Below, one piece after another: positions 8,752 to 15,647 of a stretch of DNA of 34,702 nt. The translations under genes and the position numbers were made by a program. The notes under the pieces are model-generated. The model was not told where the DNA came from. It searched no databases and worked only from the letters and a program-made list of their open reading frames with translations. The stretch comes from an uncultured Sphingomonas sp. (GTDB lineage Bacteria > Pseudomonadota > Alphaproteobacteria > Sphingomonadales > Sphingomonadaceae). The stretch covers positions 1 through 34,702 of the forward strand of contig CADCVY010000002.1 in NCBI GenBank assembly GCA_902806275.1, in the 5' to 3' direction. How positions within the stretch are numbered: position 1 is the first letter of the stretch; each line of letters opens with the position of its first letter.

Positions 8752-9855
8752 ATGAAAATTGGAGTCCTCACGGGCGGCGGCGACGTCCCTGGTCTGAACC
8801 CTTGCATCCGTTCGATCACTCTGTCGGCCAACAATCTCGGGTGGGAGGTGCTCGGCTTTAAACGGGGTTGGCAGGGAGTCCTCGACATCGATCCGGACGA
8901 TCCCGCGTCAGTGGCGCATAATAGTCAGCTGCTCAGCCGCGACAGCGTGCGCGGCATCGATCGCACCGGTGGCACGATCCTCCACACGTCGCGCGTGGAC
9001 CCGCGCACGCACCCGAACGGAGACAAGACGGGGCACGTGCTGCACGTGCTCGACCGCCTCGGAGTGGATGCCGTGGTGACGCTTGGAGGTGACGGCACGC
9101 TCCGCTTCTCGGCGCATCTGTCGCGCCAAGGGGTGCCGGTCGTCGCGATCCCCAAGACGATGGACAATGATGTGTTCGGGACGGACTATGCGATCGGCTT
9201 CTCGACGGCGGTCAGCCGTTCGGTCGAGGCGATCAACGCGTTGCGCACGACGGTGGAAAGCCATGAACGCATTGGGATAGTGGAGCTGTTCGGTCGCCGC
9301 AGCGGCGAAACTGCGCTGCTCGCCGGCTTCCTTGCTCAGGTGGACCGCACGGTGATCGCAGAAGTCCCCGCCGACCTCGACCTCTTGCTGCCACTCCTGG
9401 CGAAGGACAGGGCCGAGAGCGGCGCTGGATACGCCATGTGCGTGATCTCAGAAGGAGCGAGGATCGCCGGCGAAAACGACTACGATGATGCGGCGCGCTC
9501 ATTGGCGGGCAGCGACCGCGAAGAGACCAATGTCAGCATGAGACTTGGCCGCCACATCAAGGAGAGGCTTGGTTGCGGCACCGTGGTCCAGGAACTCGCA
9601 TATCTGATGCGTGCGGGCGAGCCAGACGCGATGGACCGGATGGTAGGTCTGGCATTCGGCGCCCTCGCCGTGCAGCTGAAGTCCCGCGGAGAGCACGCGC
9701 GGATGGTTGCGCTTAAGGGAGGCAGCTACAGCCACGTGCCGATCGAAACGCTCGAGCAGGGTCACAAATCGGTCGACGTGCCGGCCCTGTACGACCCACA
9801 GCTGTATCGAGCCAAGCTGATGCGCGTCGAGAACATGCCGATGTTCCTGTATTAG
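8752..9855 (+). CDS. pfkA: 6-phosphofructokinase
   Basis: The 367-residue protein phosphorylates fructose 6-phosphate in glycolysis. It carries GGGDVPGLN (residues 8-16), GGDGT (112-116), PKTMDND (134-140, Asp138 as catalytic base) and the GRRSGETALLAG segment. Residue choice is mixed: Gly115 in GGDGT is the ATP-type choice, whereas Lys135 in PKTMDND occupies the position that is Gly in E. coli-type ATP enzymes and Lys in PPi enzymes. That Gly/Lys combination is known in a subgroup of ATP-dependent PFKs, so ATP is the better guess. A GAAGGTG element at 8735-8741 precedes the ATG. Sphingomonads usually rely on the Entner-Doudoroff route, so a pfk divergent from glk is noteworthy. The donor is uncertain. 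Confidence 0.93.
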   Translation: MKIGVLTGGGDVPGLNPCIRSITLSANNLGWEVLGFKRGWQGVLDIDPDDPASVAHNSQLLSRDSVRGIDRTGGTILHTSRVDPRTHPNGDKTGHVLHVLDRLGVDAVVTLGGDGTLRFSAHLSRQGVPVVAIPKTMDNDVFGTDYAIGFSTAVSRSVEAINALRTTVESHERIGIVELFGRRSGETALLAGFLAQVDRTVIAEVPADLDLLLPLLAKDRAESGAGYAMCVISEGARIAGENDYDDAARSLAGSDREETNVSMRLGRHIKERLGCGTVVQELAYLMRAGEPDAMDRMVGLAFGALAVQLKSRGEHARMVALKGGSYSHVPIETLEQGHKSVDVPALYDPQLYRAKLMRVENMPMFLY

Positions 9856-10235
9856 GTTTCGACCGCGCTCGAACGCAGAAGCAGGGTTCTGGCACGTCGC
9901 TTGCAGCGTCAGGGTATGATGAGCATGCGACTGCCTGAGCCGATCGGCCACACTACTTGGAAAGACGGGCAATCCCGTGTCCACTTCCGGACAAATGGTG
10001 TTCACGGTCGGACAGGAGTTGCCTCTGCTGGCAGGCTGTCCGGCAGCAAATTACCCCGCGAGATTCGTTACCACTCGGTACAGAAATCTGCTTGACCGGC
10101 ATCGATGCACTTCATACTGACCGGTACAGAATGACGATCGCGCCATTGCCACGGTTGATGCAGAACAGCCATAGCGCCGCAATACACCATGCTTGGCTCG
10201 CTGAAACACAGGGGCACAAGCGAATGGAGTGGAAG
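9856..10235. other. 380-bp intergenic region with no convincing gene
   Basis: No open frame here shows family features. Visible elements are a GCCGATCGGC palindrome (9939-9948), two copies of CGGTACAGAA (10076-10085 and 10122-10131), and two copies of TGACCGG (10093-10099 and 10118-10124). The second cluster, ACTGACCGGTACAG, resembles half of a TetR-type operator. The region could be a decayed regulatory region or gene remnant. Confidence 0.5.
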
Positions 10236-10309
10236 TGGAGGCCCGAGCCGGAATCGAACCGGCGTGCAAGGATTTGCAGTCCTCTGCGTAACCACTCCGC
10301 CATCGGGCC
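10236..10309 (-). tRNA. tRNA-Cys (GCA)
   Basis: The minus strand folds as a complete 74-base tRNA. GGCCCGA pairs with TCGGGCC in the acceptor stem, the anticodon loop CTGCAAA carries GCA, the T arm is GCCGG-TTCGATT-CCGGC, and the 3' CCA is encoded (10236-10238). The discriminator base is U, as expected for tRNA-Cys. It is antisense to the leader of the downstream methyltransferase gene, which rules out the longer upstream start of that frame. Confidence 0.97.
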
Positions 10310-10475
10310 GAGGCCAAGCGCCTTGCCGCGACCTGCGGCTGGCGGTCAAGCCCGAATGACGTGGAGACGGTCGCAACAGGCGGCGGCTCCGTCCGGTCAA
10401 TTGCGGTTGGCGCGGCAGCGGCCAACAGGTAGAAGCAGCCTTGAACCCAAGGTGTGTTATCGTCATAAGACGGCT

Positions 10476-11126
10476 ATGACAGTTCGATCCCCGATCTTCG
10501 ATTTCAGGGCCGCGCGCCTTGCCATGGTCGAGAACCAGCTTCGGCCCCAGGGCGTGGTCGACGCTCGGGTTGTGGACGCCATGACCCATGTCGAGCGCGA
10601 GCGCTTCCTGCCCCCGGAGACCCGCCCGCTGGCTTACGTCGACCGCGCGGTGTCGCTCGGGCACGGCCGCTTTCTGCCGGCCCCGACGGTGCTCGGCTCC
10701 CTGCTGACCCAGATGATGCCGGAGCCGGGCCAGCGCGCGCTCGTGGTCGGTGCCGGCACCGGTTATGCCGCCGCGGTGCTGGCGCACATCGGGGTCGAAG
10801 TGGTCGCGCTGGAAGCCGAGCCGGAGTTGATCGCGCACGGCCGCAAGCTTGGCATTGCTCTGGTCGAAGGTCCGCTCGCTGCCGGATACCAGCAGGGGGC
10901 GTCGTACAATCTGATCCTCATCGACGGCGCCGTCGAAGTCATTCCCGACGCGATCGTCGACCAGCTTGCCGACGGCGGCCGTCTCGGCACCGCACTGGTC
11001 GACCGTGGAATCACTCGGCTGATCGTCGGTCGCAAGGCGGGCAGCGCGTTCGGCTATTTGTCCATCGGCGATTCTGGCGTACCTGCACTGCCGGGCTTCA
11101 CTCGCCCGGAAGCGTTTACTTTTTAA
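10476..11126 (+). CDS. Protein-L-isoaspartate O-methyltransferase-like protein
   Basis: Taken from the ATG at 10476, this 216-residue protein resembles the PCMT family (PF01135): RLAMVENQLRPQGVVD at the N-terminus, VERERFLP, then a SAM-binding Rossmann core (ALVVGAGTGYAAAVLAHIG, VVALEAEPEL) and YNLILIDGAVEVIP. The glycine-rich loop is VGAGTGY. It may methylate isoaspartyl residues, but sphingomonad members next to tolC are divergent and their substrate is not established. The frame stays open to 9957, but the extra part runs antisense through tRNA-Cys and matches nothing, so I reject it. The gene ends 10 bp before tolC, suggesting cotranscription. Confidence 0.88.
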   Translation: MTVRSPIFDFRAARLAMVENQLRPQGVVDARVVDAMTHVERERFLPPETRPLAYVDRAVSLGHGRFLPAPTVLGSLLTQMMPEPGQRALVVGAGTGYAAAVLAHIGVEVVALEAEPELIAHGRKLGIALVEGPLAAGYQQGASYNLILIDGAVEVIPDAIVDQLADGGRLGTALVDRGITRLIVGRKAGSAFGYLSIGDSGVPALPGFTRPEAFTF

Positions 11127-11136
11127 GGGGTTGGGC

Positions 11137-12681
11137 GTGTATCACAAACTTCTCACCGGCTCGCTTGCGGCCATCCTGATGGCTGGAACCGCGTCCGCCG
11201 ACACGCTCCGCGAGGCGCTGGTTGCGGCCTATCGTTCCAACCCGACGATCTCCGCCCAGCGCGAAGTTTTGCGCGGGACCGACGCCAATGTCGCCATCGC
11301 CCGCGCCGCCGGGCGCCCGCAGGTCAGCGGCACCGTCGGCCTCAACCGCGACCTGACCCGAAGCGGCATCCTCGATACCGGCGGCAAGGGCCCGACGCTC
11401 TCGGGGGGAGTCGATGTCAGCTACCCTTTATTCAACGGCGGGAGCGTGCGGAACAGCATCCGCGCCGCTGAGACCCGCGTCGAAGCAGGCCGCGCAACGC
11501 TGCGGGCGATCGAGGGCGACATCTTCACTGACGCCGTGTCCGCTTACATGGACGTCATCCGCGACCGCGCGATTGTCGAGCTCAACCTCAACAACGTCCG
11601 CGTGCTCACCACCAACCTCGAGGCGACCCGCGACCGCTTCCAAATCGGCGACCTCACCCGCACCGACGTCGCCCAGTCGGAAGCGCGCCTCCAGCTCGGC
11701 CGCTCGCAGCTGGCGACCGCGCAGGGCCGCCTGACCGGCAGCGAGGCCAATTACCGGCGTGTGATCGGCCAGCCGCCGGGCCAGCTGGCGCCCCCGCCGC
11801 CGCTGCCGCCCTTGCCGACGACGTTCGACGAAGCGGTGCGGATCGCGCTGACCAACAACCCCGACCTGATCGCCATCGCGCGCCAGGCGACTGCGGCAGG
11901 GTTCGATGTCGACGTCGCCCGGGCCGGCCGGCTGCCGAGACTGTCGGCCGTCGGGCGCGGCACGTACATCAACGAGATCCGGGGGGCCGGCAGCAACCCG
12001 ATCACCGGCGTATCCAATCCCAGCACCGGCACCGAAACCAGCGCCGGCCTGAGCGCCAGCATTCCGATCTTCCAGGGCGGCCTGCCGGCTGCCCGCATCC
12101 GCCAGGCGCAGGCGCAGCAGGGGCAGGTGTTCGAGCAAGTCATCGGCACCGAGCGCGCGGTGGTTGCCGTTACCCGCTCGGCGTTCGCGACTTACGAAGC
12201 GGCGCAGCGAGCCATTCAGTCTAACACGGTTGCCGTGCAAGCCAACGAACTCGCGCTGGAAGGCGCCCGCGCCGAGCAGGGTGTCGGCACCCGAACGGTG
12301 CTCGACGTGCTCAACGCCGAGCAGGAATTGCTCAACTCGCAGGTCGCGCTGGTGACCGCCAAGCGCGACGCTTACGTCGCCGGGTTCGAGTTGCTCAACG
12401 CCATGGGGCAGGCCGAAGCGCAGGACCTCGGGCTTGAGGGCGGACCCCTATACGACCCGCTGGCCAATTATCGCCGCGTGTCACGCAACTGGAACGATTG
12501 GTCCGGCGAGCGGATGCGGGCTCCGAGCGCGACACGGACCGTGACGCCGCAGGAAATGCCCGCTAATCCGACGGTAACGCCAGAGCTGATCAACCAGCTG
12601 CTGAACCAAAGCGGCCCGGTGGGGGGCACCGTCCCGACCCAGCCGGTGACCACTCCAGTGGTGACTCAGCCGCCGCAATAA
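11137..12681 (+). CDS. tolC: TolC-family outer membrane efflux protein
   Basis: This 514-residue protein has a signal peptide ending near residue 22 (LLTGSLAAILMAGTASA) and the two-repeat layout of TolC/OEP proteins: TLREALVAAYRSNPTISAQR, then LSGGVDVSYPLFNGG and ETRVEAGRATLRAIEGD; second repeat TFDEAVRIALTNNPDLIA, ASIPIFQGGLPAARIRQA and GVGTRTVLDVLNAEQELL. It forms the outer-membrane exit duct of type I secretion or RND efflux complexes. I start it at GTG 11137, which follows AAGGGG (11125-11130) by 6 bases; the TTG at 11131 would leave no spacing. A Pro/Thr/Gln-rich tail of about 40 residues (VPTQPVTTPVVTQPPQ) follows the barrel/tunnel. It lies between the Pcm-like gene and popZ. Confidence 0.95.
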   Translation: MYHKLLTGSLAAILMAGTASADTLREALVAAYRSNPTISAQREVLRGTDANVAIARAAGRPQVSGTVGLNRDLTRSGILDTGGKGPTLSGGVDVSYPLFNGGSVRNSIRAAETRVEAGRATLRAIEGDIFTDAVSAYMDVIRDRAIVELNLNNVRVLTTNLEATRDRFQIGDLTRTDVAQSEARLQLGRSQLATAQGRLTGSEANYRRVIGQPPGQLAPPPPLPPLPTTFDEAVRIALTNNPDLIAIARQATAAGFDVDVARAGRLPRLSAVGRGTYINEIRGAGSNPITGVSNPSTGTETSAGLSASIPIFQGGLPAARIRQAQAQQGQVFEQVIGTERAVVAVTRSAFATYEAAQRAIQSNTVAVQANELALEGARAEQGVGTRTVLDVLNAEQELLNSQVALVTAKRDAYVAGFELLNAMGQAEAQDLGLEGGPLYDPLANYRRVSRNWNDWSGERMRAPSATRTVTPQEMPANPTVTPELINQLLNQSGPVGGTVPTQPVTTPVVTQPPQ

Positions 12682-12696
12682 GCGATATCGCAGCGC

Positions 12697-13107
12697 ATGC
12701 AGTCACAGGGCCGCGAACCTTCGATGGAAGACATCCTCGCGTCGATCAAGAAAGTGATCGCCGAGGAGAAGGAGCTGCGCTCCGCACCCGCTGCCTCCGA
12801 CCTTTCGGCGGCGGACCTCAGCGGCGAAGACGATGTGCTCGAACTTGAGGAGCCATTGGCGCCGCCGGTCGACCTCGGCCCGCCACTGCTCGACGAACAG
12901 GCGGCGGGCGCGACGCGCGTCGCCCTTGAGCAGCTGCAGACTGTCGCGGCCACCGTCCCGGCCCAGCCGATCGTCAACCCGCTCGAAGAAGTTATCCGCG
13001 ACATGCTGCGGCCGATCCTCAAGCAATGGTTGGACGAGCATCTGCCGCATATGGTCGACGAGCACGTCAGGCGCGAGATCACCAGGATCACCGGGCGGCC
13101 GCTCTAG
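12697..13107 (+). CDS. popZ: PopZ-like polar organising protein (DUF2497)
   Basis: The 136-residue protein has the two conserved ends of the DUF2497/PopZ family: an N-terminal helix EPSMEDILASIKKVIAEE (residues 7-24) and a C-terminal helical block VIRDMLRPILKQWLDEHLP followed by VDEHVRREITRITG (about 100-134). In Caulobacter PopZ forms a polar matrix that anchors the chromosome origin and cell-cycle proteins. The linker here is acidic but short (about 70 residues), shorter than in Caulobacter PopZ. It lies 15 bp after tolC and is likely cotranscribed. No strong Shine-Dalgarno is visible; the start is set by the conserved SQGREPSMEDIL segment. Confidence 0.87.
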   Translation: MQSQGREPSMEDILASIKKVIAEEKELRSAPAASDLSAADLSGEDDVLELEEPLAPPVDLGPPLLDEQAAGATRVALEQLQTVAATVPAQPIVNPLEEVIRDMLRPILKQWLDEHLPHMVDEHVRREITRITGRPL

Positions 13108-13114
13108 GTCGCGT

Positions 13115-13233
13115 GCTTCGATACGGGCTCCCGCTGCGCGCAAGCCCTACTCAGCATGAGCGGTCACGGAGAAGGGAAGTCAAACCCCGGCCATCCTGAG
13201 TAGCCGCGCCAGCGGCGTGTCGAAGGACCGCTC
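13115..13233. repeat. Pair of inverted sphingomonad-type intergenic repeat units
   Basis: The unit at 13115-13163 (GCTTCGATACGGGCTC... ending TCAGCATGAGCGG) and the unit at 13191-13233 (CCATCCTGAG...TGTCGAAGGACCGCTC) are related and face each other, so the pair forms an imperfect palindrome. Each contains its own small hairpin, for example AGCCGC-GCCA-GCGGCG in the second. TCCTGAG and TGTCGAAGGA are also the ends of the palindrome inside valS, so the two belong to one repeat class. This and the next repeat fill the popZ-peptidase gap. Confidence 0.75.
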
Positions 13234-13239
13234 TAAATA

Positions 13240-13357
13240 CCTCTGGCTTTTGCAGGGGAGGGGGACCGCCGAAGGCGGTGGAGGGGTTCTCCGTACGGGA
13301 CCGAGAACCCCTCCACCAGCTTCGCTGGTCCCCCTCCGCACGAAATCGTGGGGAGGA
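13240..13357. repeat. Multi-hairpin palindromic repeat, copy 1
   Basis: Outer arms GGAGGGGGACC / GGTCCCCCTCC enclose three hairpins: ACCGCC-GAA-GGCGGT, a central 15-bp perfect stem GGTGGAGGGGTTCTC (13277-13291) with GAGAACCCCTCCACC (13303-13317), and ACCAGC-TTC-GCTGGT. A flanking hairpin lies on each side. The same layout recurs at 25677-25817 and 30086-30218 with different but still paired side stems. It ends 37 bp before the peptidase start. Confidence 0.85.
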
Positions 13358-13394
13358 TGGTTGCGCCTTGCCGCACCTTTGCTACCCCTCCATC

Positions 13395-15503
13395 ATGATC
13401 AAGCCCGCTTTGCTTTTCGCGGCGGCTGTTGCCGCGCTCTCCGCCGTCCCCGCTGATGCCCGCCCGATGACCGCGACCGACATGCACATGATGCACCGTC
13501 TCGGCGCGCCGGAAGTCTCGCCGGACGGCCGCTGGGCAGTGTTCACCGTCTCCGACACTGACCTTGCCTCCAACAAGCGCAACAACCGGCTCCATCTGCT
13601 CGACCTCACCCGCGCCGGCGCGGTGCCGCAGCCGATCGCGGGCGCCGACGGCGGGCACGATGCGGTGTTCGGACCCGACGGTGCGCTCTACTTCCTCAAA
13701 ACTGTGGGCGAGCGCACGCAGCTCCACCGCATGCCGGTCGGCAGCGCGGCAGTGGCTATCAGCGACTTCGGCGCGGAGATATCCGGCTTCAAGATCGCGC
13801 CCGGAGGCAACCGCGTGGTGGTCTGGGCCGACCGCCCCGACTGCCCCGACCTGGGCTGCGCGGCGACGACTTTCCCGCGCAAGCCGGAGGGCTCAGGCCG
13901 CACCTACGACGAATTGTTCGTGCGGCATTGGGACGCATGGGCCGAACCCGGCACGCGCTCGCGGCTTTACGCCTTCCCGCTGGCTAATGGCCGCGTCAGC
14001 GGTCCGGAAGTGCGGCTCACCGGCAACCTCGTCGGCGACACGCCGTCCAAGCCGTTCGGCGGCGGCGAGGAGATCGCGATCTCGCCGGATGGCCGCACCG
14101 TCTATTTCGCCCTGCGCGAAGCGGGGCGCATCGAAGCGACTTCGACCAACCTCGACATCTTCGCAGTGCCGGCGGACGGCAGCGCGCCGCCCTCTAATCT
14201 GACCGCCGCCAACGACGCCACCGACACGCTGCCGGCCGTCTCCCCCGATGGCCGCACCCTAGCCTACGTCGCCATGGCGCGGCCGGGCTATGAGGCGGAC
14301 CGGCAGGTCGTCATGCTGCGCGACCTCGCCACCGGCAATGTCCGCCCGCTGACCCAAAGCTGGGACCGCTCCGTCAGCTCGCTCGCCTGGGCTCGCGACG
14401 GCCGCAGCCTGCTGGTCACCGCCGGCGAAACGCTCGAGGAACCGGTGTCCCGGATCGACGCCGCGAACGGCCGGGTCACGCGCCTGACCCGCGAAGGCCA
14501 TGCCGGCAACGTCCGGCCGCTGCCCGACGGCGGCGCCCTGTTCACGTCCAACAGCGTGATGGCGCCCGACGATCTGTACCGGCTCGACGGACGCGGCCGC
14601 GTGCGCCAGCTGACCGCGGTGAACCGCGCGCTGCTCGCCCAGCTTGACCCCGTCACCTTCGACAAGTTCAGCTTCGCCGGAGCCAACAACGATCGCGTGT
14701 GGGGCATCAAGGTCAAGCCGGTGGTCAGCCGCACCCTTCCGATCGCGTTCGTTATCCACGGCGGCCCCCAGGGCAGCTTCGGCAACGCCTGGTCGTATCG
14801 CTGGAACCCGCGGCTGTTCGCCAGCGGCGGCTATGGGGTGGTGTCGATCGATTTCCACGGCTCCACGGGCTACGGCCAGGCCTTTACCGACTCCATCCGC
14901 AACAATTGGGGCGGCTGGCCGCTCGAGGACCTGCAGAAGGGCCTGGCCTTCGCCACCGCCAACGACCGCCAACTCGAAGCCAACAACGCTTGCGCGCTTG
15001 GCGCCAGCTACGGCGGCTACATGGTCAATTGGATCGCCGGACAATGGCCCGACCGCTTCAAATGCCTGGTCCAGCACGACGGCGTGTTCGACCAGCGGGC
15101 CATGGCCTACGAGACCGAGGAGCTGTGGTTCACCGAGTGGGAGCATGGCGGCAAGGCCTATTTCGAGGATCCCGCCGCATACGAGCGCTGGAACCCGGTC
15201 AATTACGTCACCCGCTGGAAGACGCCGATGCTGGTGATCACCGGCGAAAAGGACTTCCGCATCCCCTACACGCAGGGGCTCGCGAGCTTCACCGCGCTGC
15301 AGCGGCGGAACATTCCTTCGCGGCTGCTGGTGTTCCCGGACGAGAATCACTGGGTGCTCAAGCCGAAGAACTCGATCCAGTGGTATGACGAGGTGTTCGG
15401 CTGGCTGGGCCGCTGGACGGGGCAGGAGCCCGCGCCGGCGGTGACGAGTGCACCGTCTGATCTAGCCCCGGTAGCTACCGTCTCACCCGAACGCGGGAAA
15501 TAA
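13395..15503 (+). CDS. Exported S9-family (prolyl oligopeptidase-type) peptidase
   Basis: Starting at ATG 13395 the protein has 702 residues and a signal peptide ending near residue 23 (LLFAAAVAALSAVPADA). Residues ~30-430 form a beta-propeller with repeated SPDGR blades (VSPDGRWAVF, ISPDGRTVYF, VSPDGRTLAYV). The C-terminal alpha/beta hydrolase carries the triad Ser538 in GASYGGYM, Asp620 in GEKDFRIPY and His652 in DENHWVL, preceded by the oxyanion-region HGGPQGSFG. It should cleave short peptides in the periplasm, as a dipeptidyl or acylaminoacyl peptidase. The frame stays open upstream to 13278, but that part translates the repeat and is rejected. The gene separates popZ from valS and is bounded by repeats on both sides. 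Confidence 0.93.
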   Translation: MIKPALLFAAAVAALSAVPADARPMTATDMHMMHRLGAPEVSPDGRWAVFTVSDTDLASNKRNNRLHLLDLTRAGAVPQPIAGADGGHDAVFGPDGALYFLKTVGERTQLHRMPVGSAAVAISDFGAEISGFKIAPGGNRVVVWADRPDCPDLGCAATTFPRKPEGSGRTYDELFVRHWDAWAEPGTRSRLYAFPLANGRVSGPEVRLTGNLVGDTPSKPFGGGEEIAISPDGRTVYFALREAGRIEATSTNLDIFAVPADGSAPPSNLTAANDATDTLPAVSPDGRTLAYVAMARPGYEADRQVVMLRDLATGNVRPLTQSWDRSVSSLAWARDGRSLLVTAGETLEEPVSRIDAANGRVTRLTREGHAGNVRPLPDGGALFTSNSVMAPDDLYRLDGRGRVRQLTAVNRALLAQLDPVTFDKFSFAGANNDRVWGIKVKPVVSRTLPIAFVIHGGPQGSFGNAWSYRWNPRLFASGGYGVVSIDFHGSTGYGQAFTDSIRNNWGGWPLEDLQKGLAFATANDRQLEANNACALGASYGGYMVNWIAGQWPDRFKCLVQHDGVFDQRAMAYETEELWFTEWEHGGKAYFEDPAAYERWNPVNYVTRWKTPMLVITGEKDFRIPYTQGLASFTALQRRNIPSRLLVFPDENHWVLKPKNSIQWYDEVFGWLGRWTGQEPAPAVTSAPSDLAPVATVSPERGK

Positions 15504-15510
15504 CCGCGTT

Positions 15511-15600
15511 CGTCATGCTGAACTTGTTTCAGCATCCATTCTCCCTCCAGCGACGCAGTGTCCGCGGAGGGATGGACCCTGAACCAAGTTCAGGGTGACG
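15511..15600. repeat. Two-hairpin intergenic repeat upstream of valS
   Basis: TGCTGAA-CTTG-TTTCAGCA at the left and ACCCTGAAC-CAA-GTTCAGGGT at the right are two hairpins. The sequences between them (CCATTCTCCCTCC and GGAGGGATGG) pair with each other, so the whole unit is an imperfect palindrome. It begins 7 bp after the peptidase stop and ends 47 bp before valS. The rest of the gap shows nothing clear. Confidence 0.7.
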
Positions 15601-15647
15601 CATCCCACGGTTGTGTGCGTGGCTATGCATCCGCTAACCGCCCGCCG

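Noticed and set aside
9957-10475. Open frame continuous with the Pcm-like gene
   Set aside because: It runs antisense through tRNA-Cys and its translation matches nothing; the family start is the ATG at 10476.
13115-13357. CRISPR array
   Set aside because: The repeats are inverted and of different classes, without regular spacers, and no cas gene is present.
13278-13394. Upstream extension of the S9 peptidase
   Set aside because: It translates the palindromic repeat; the signal peptide begins at 13395.
15558-15647. Upstream extension of valS
   Set aside because: It translates the intergenic repeat (LNQVQGD); the conserved ValRS N-terminus starts at 15648.
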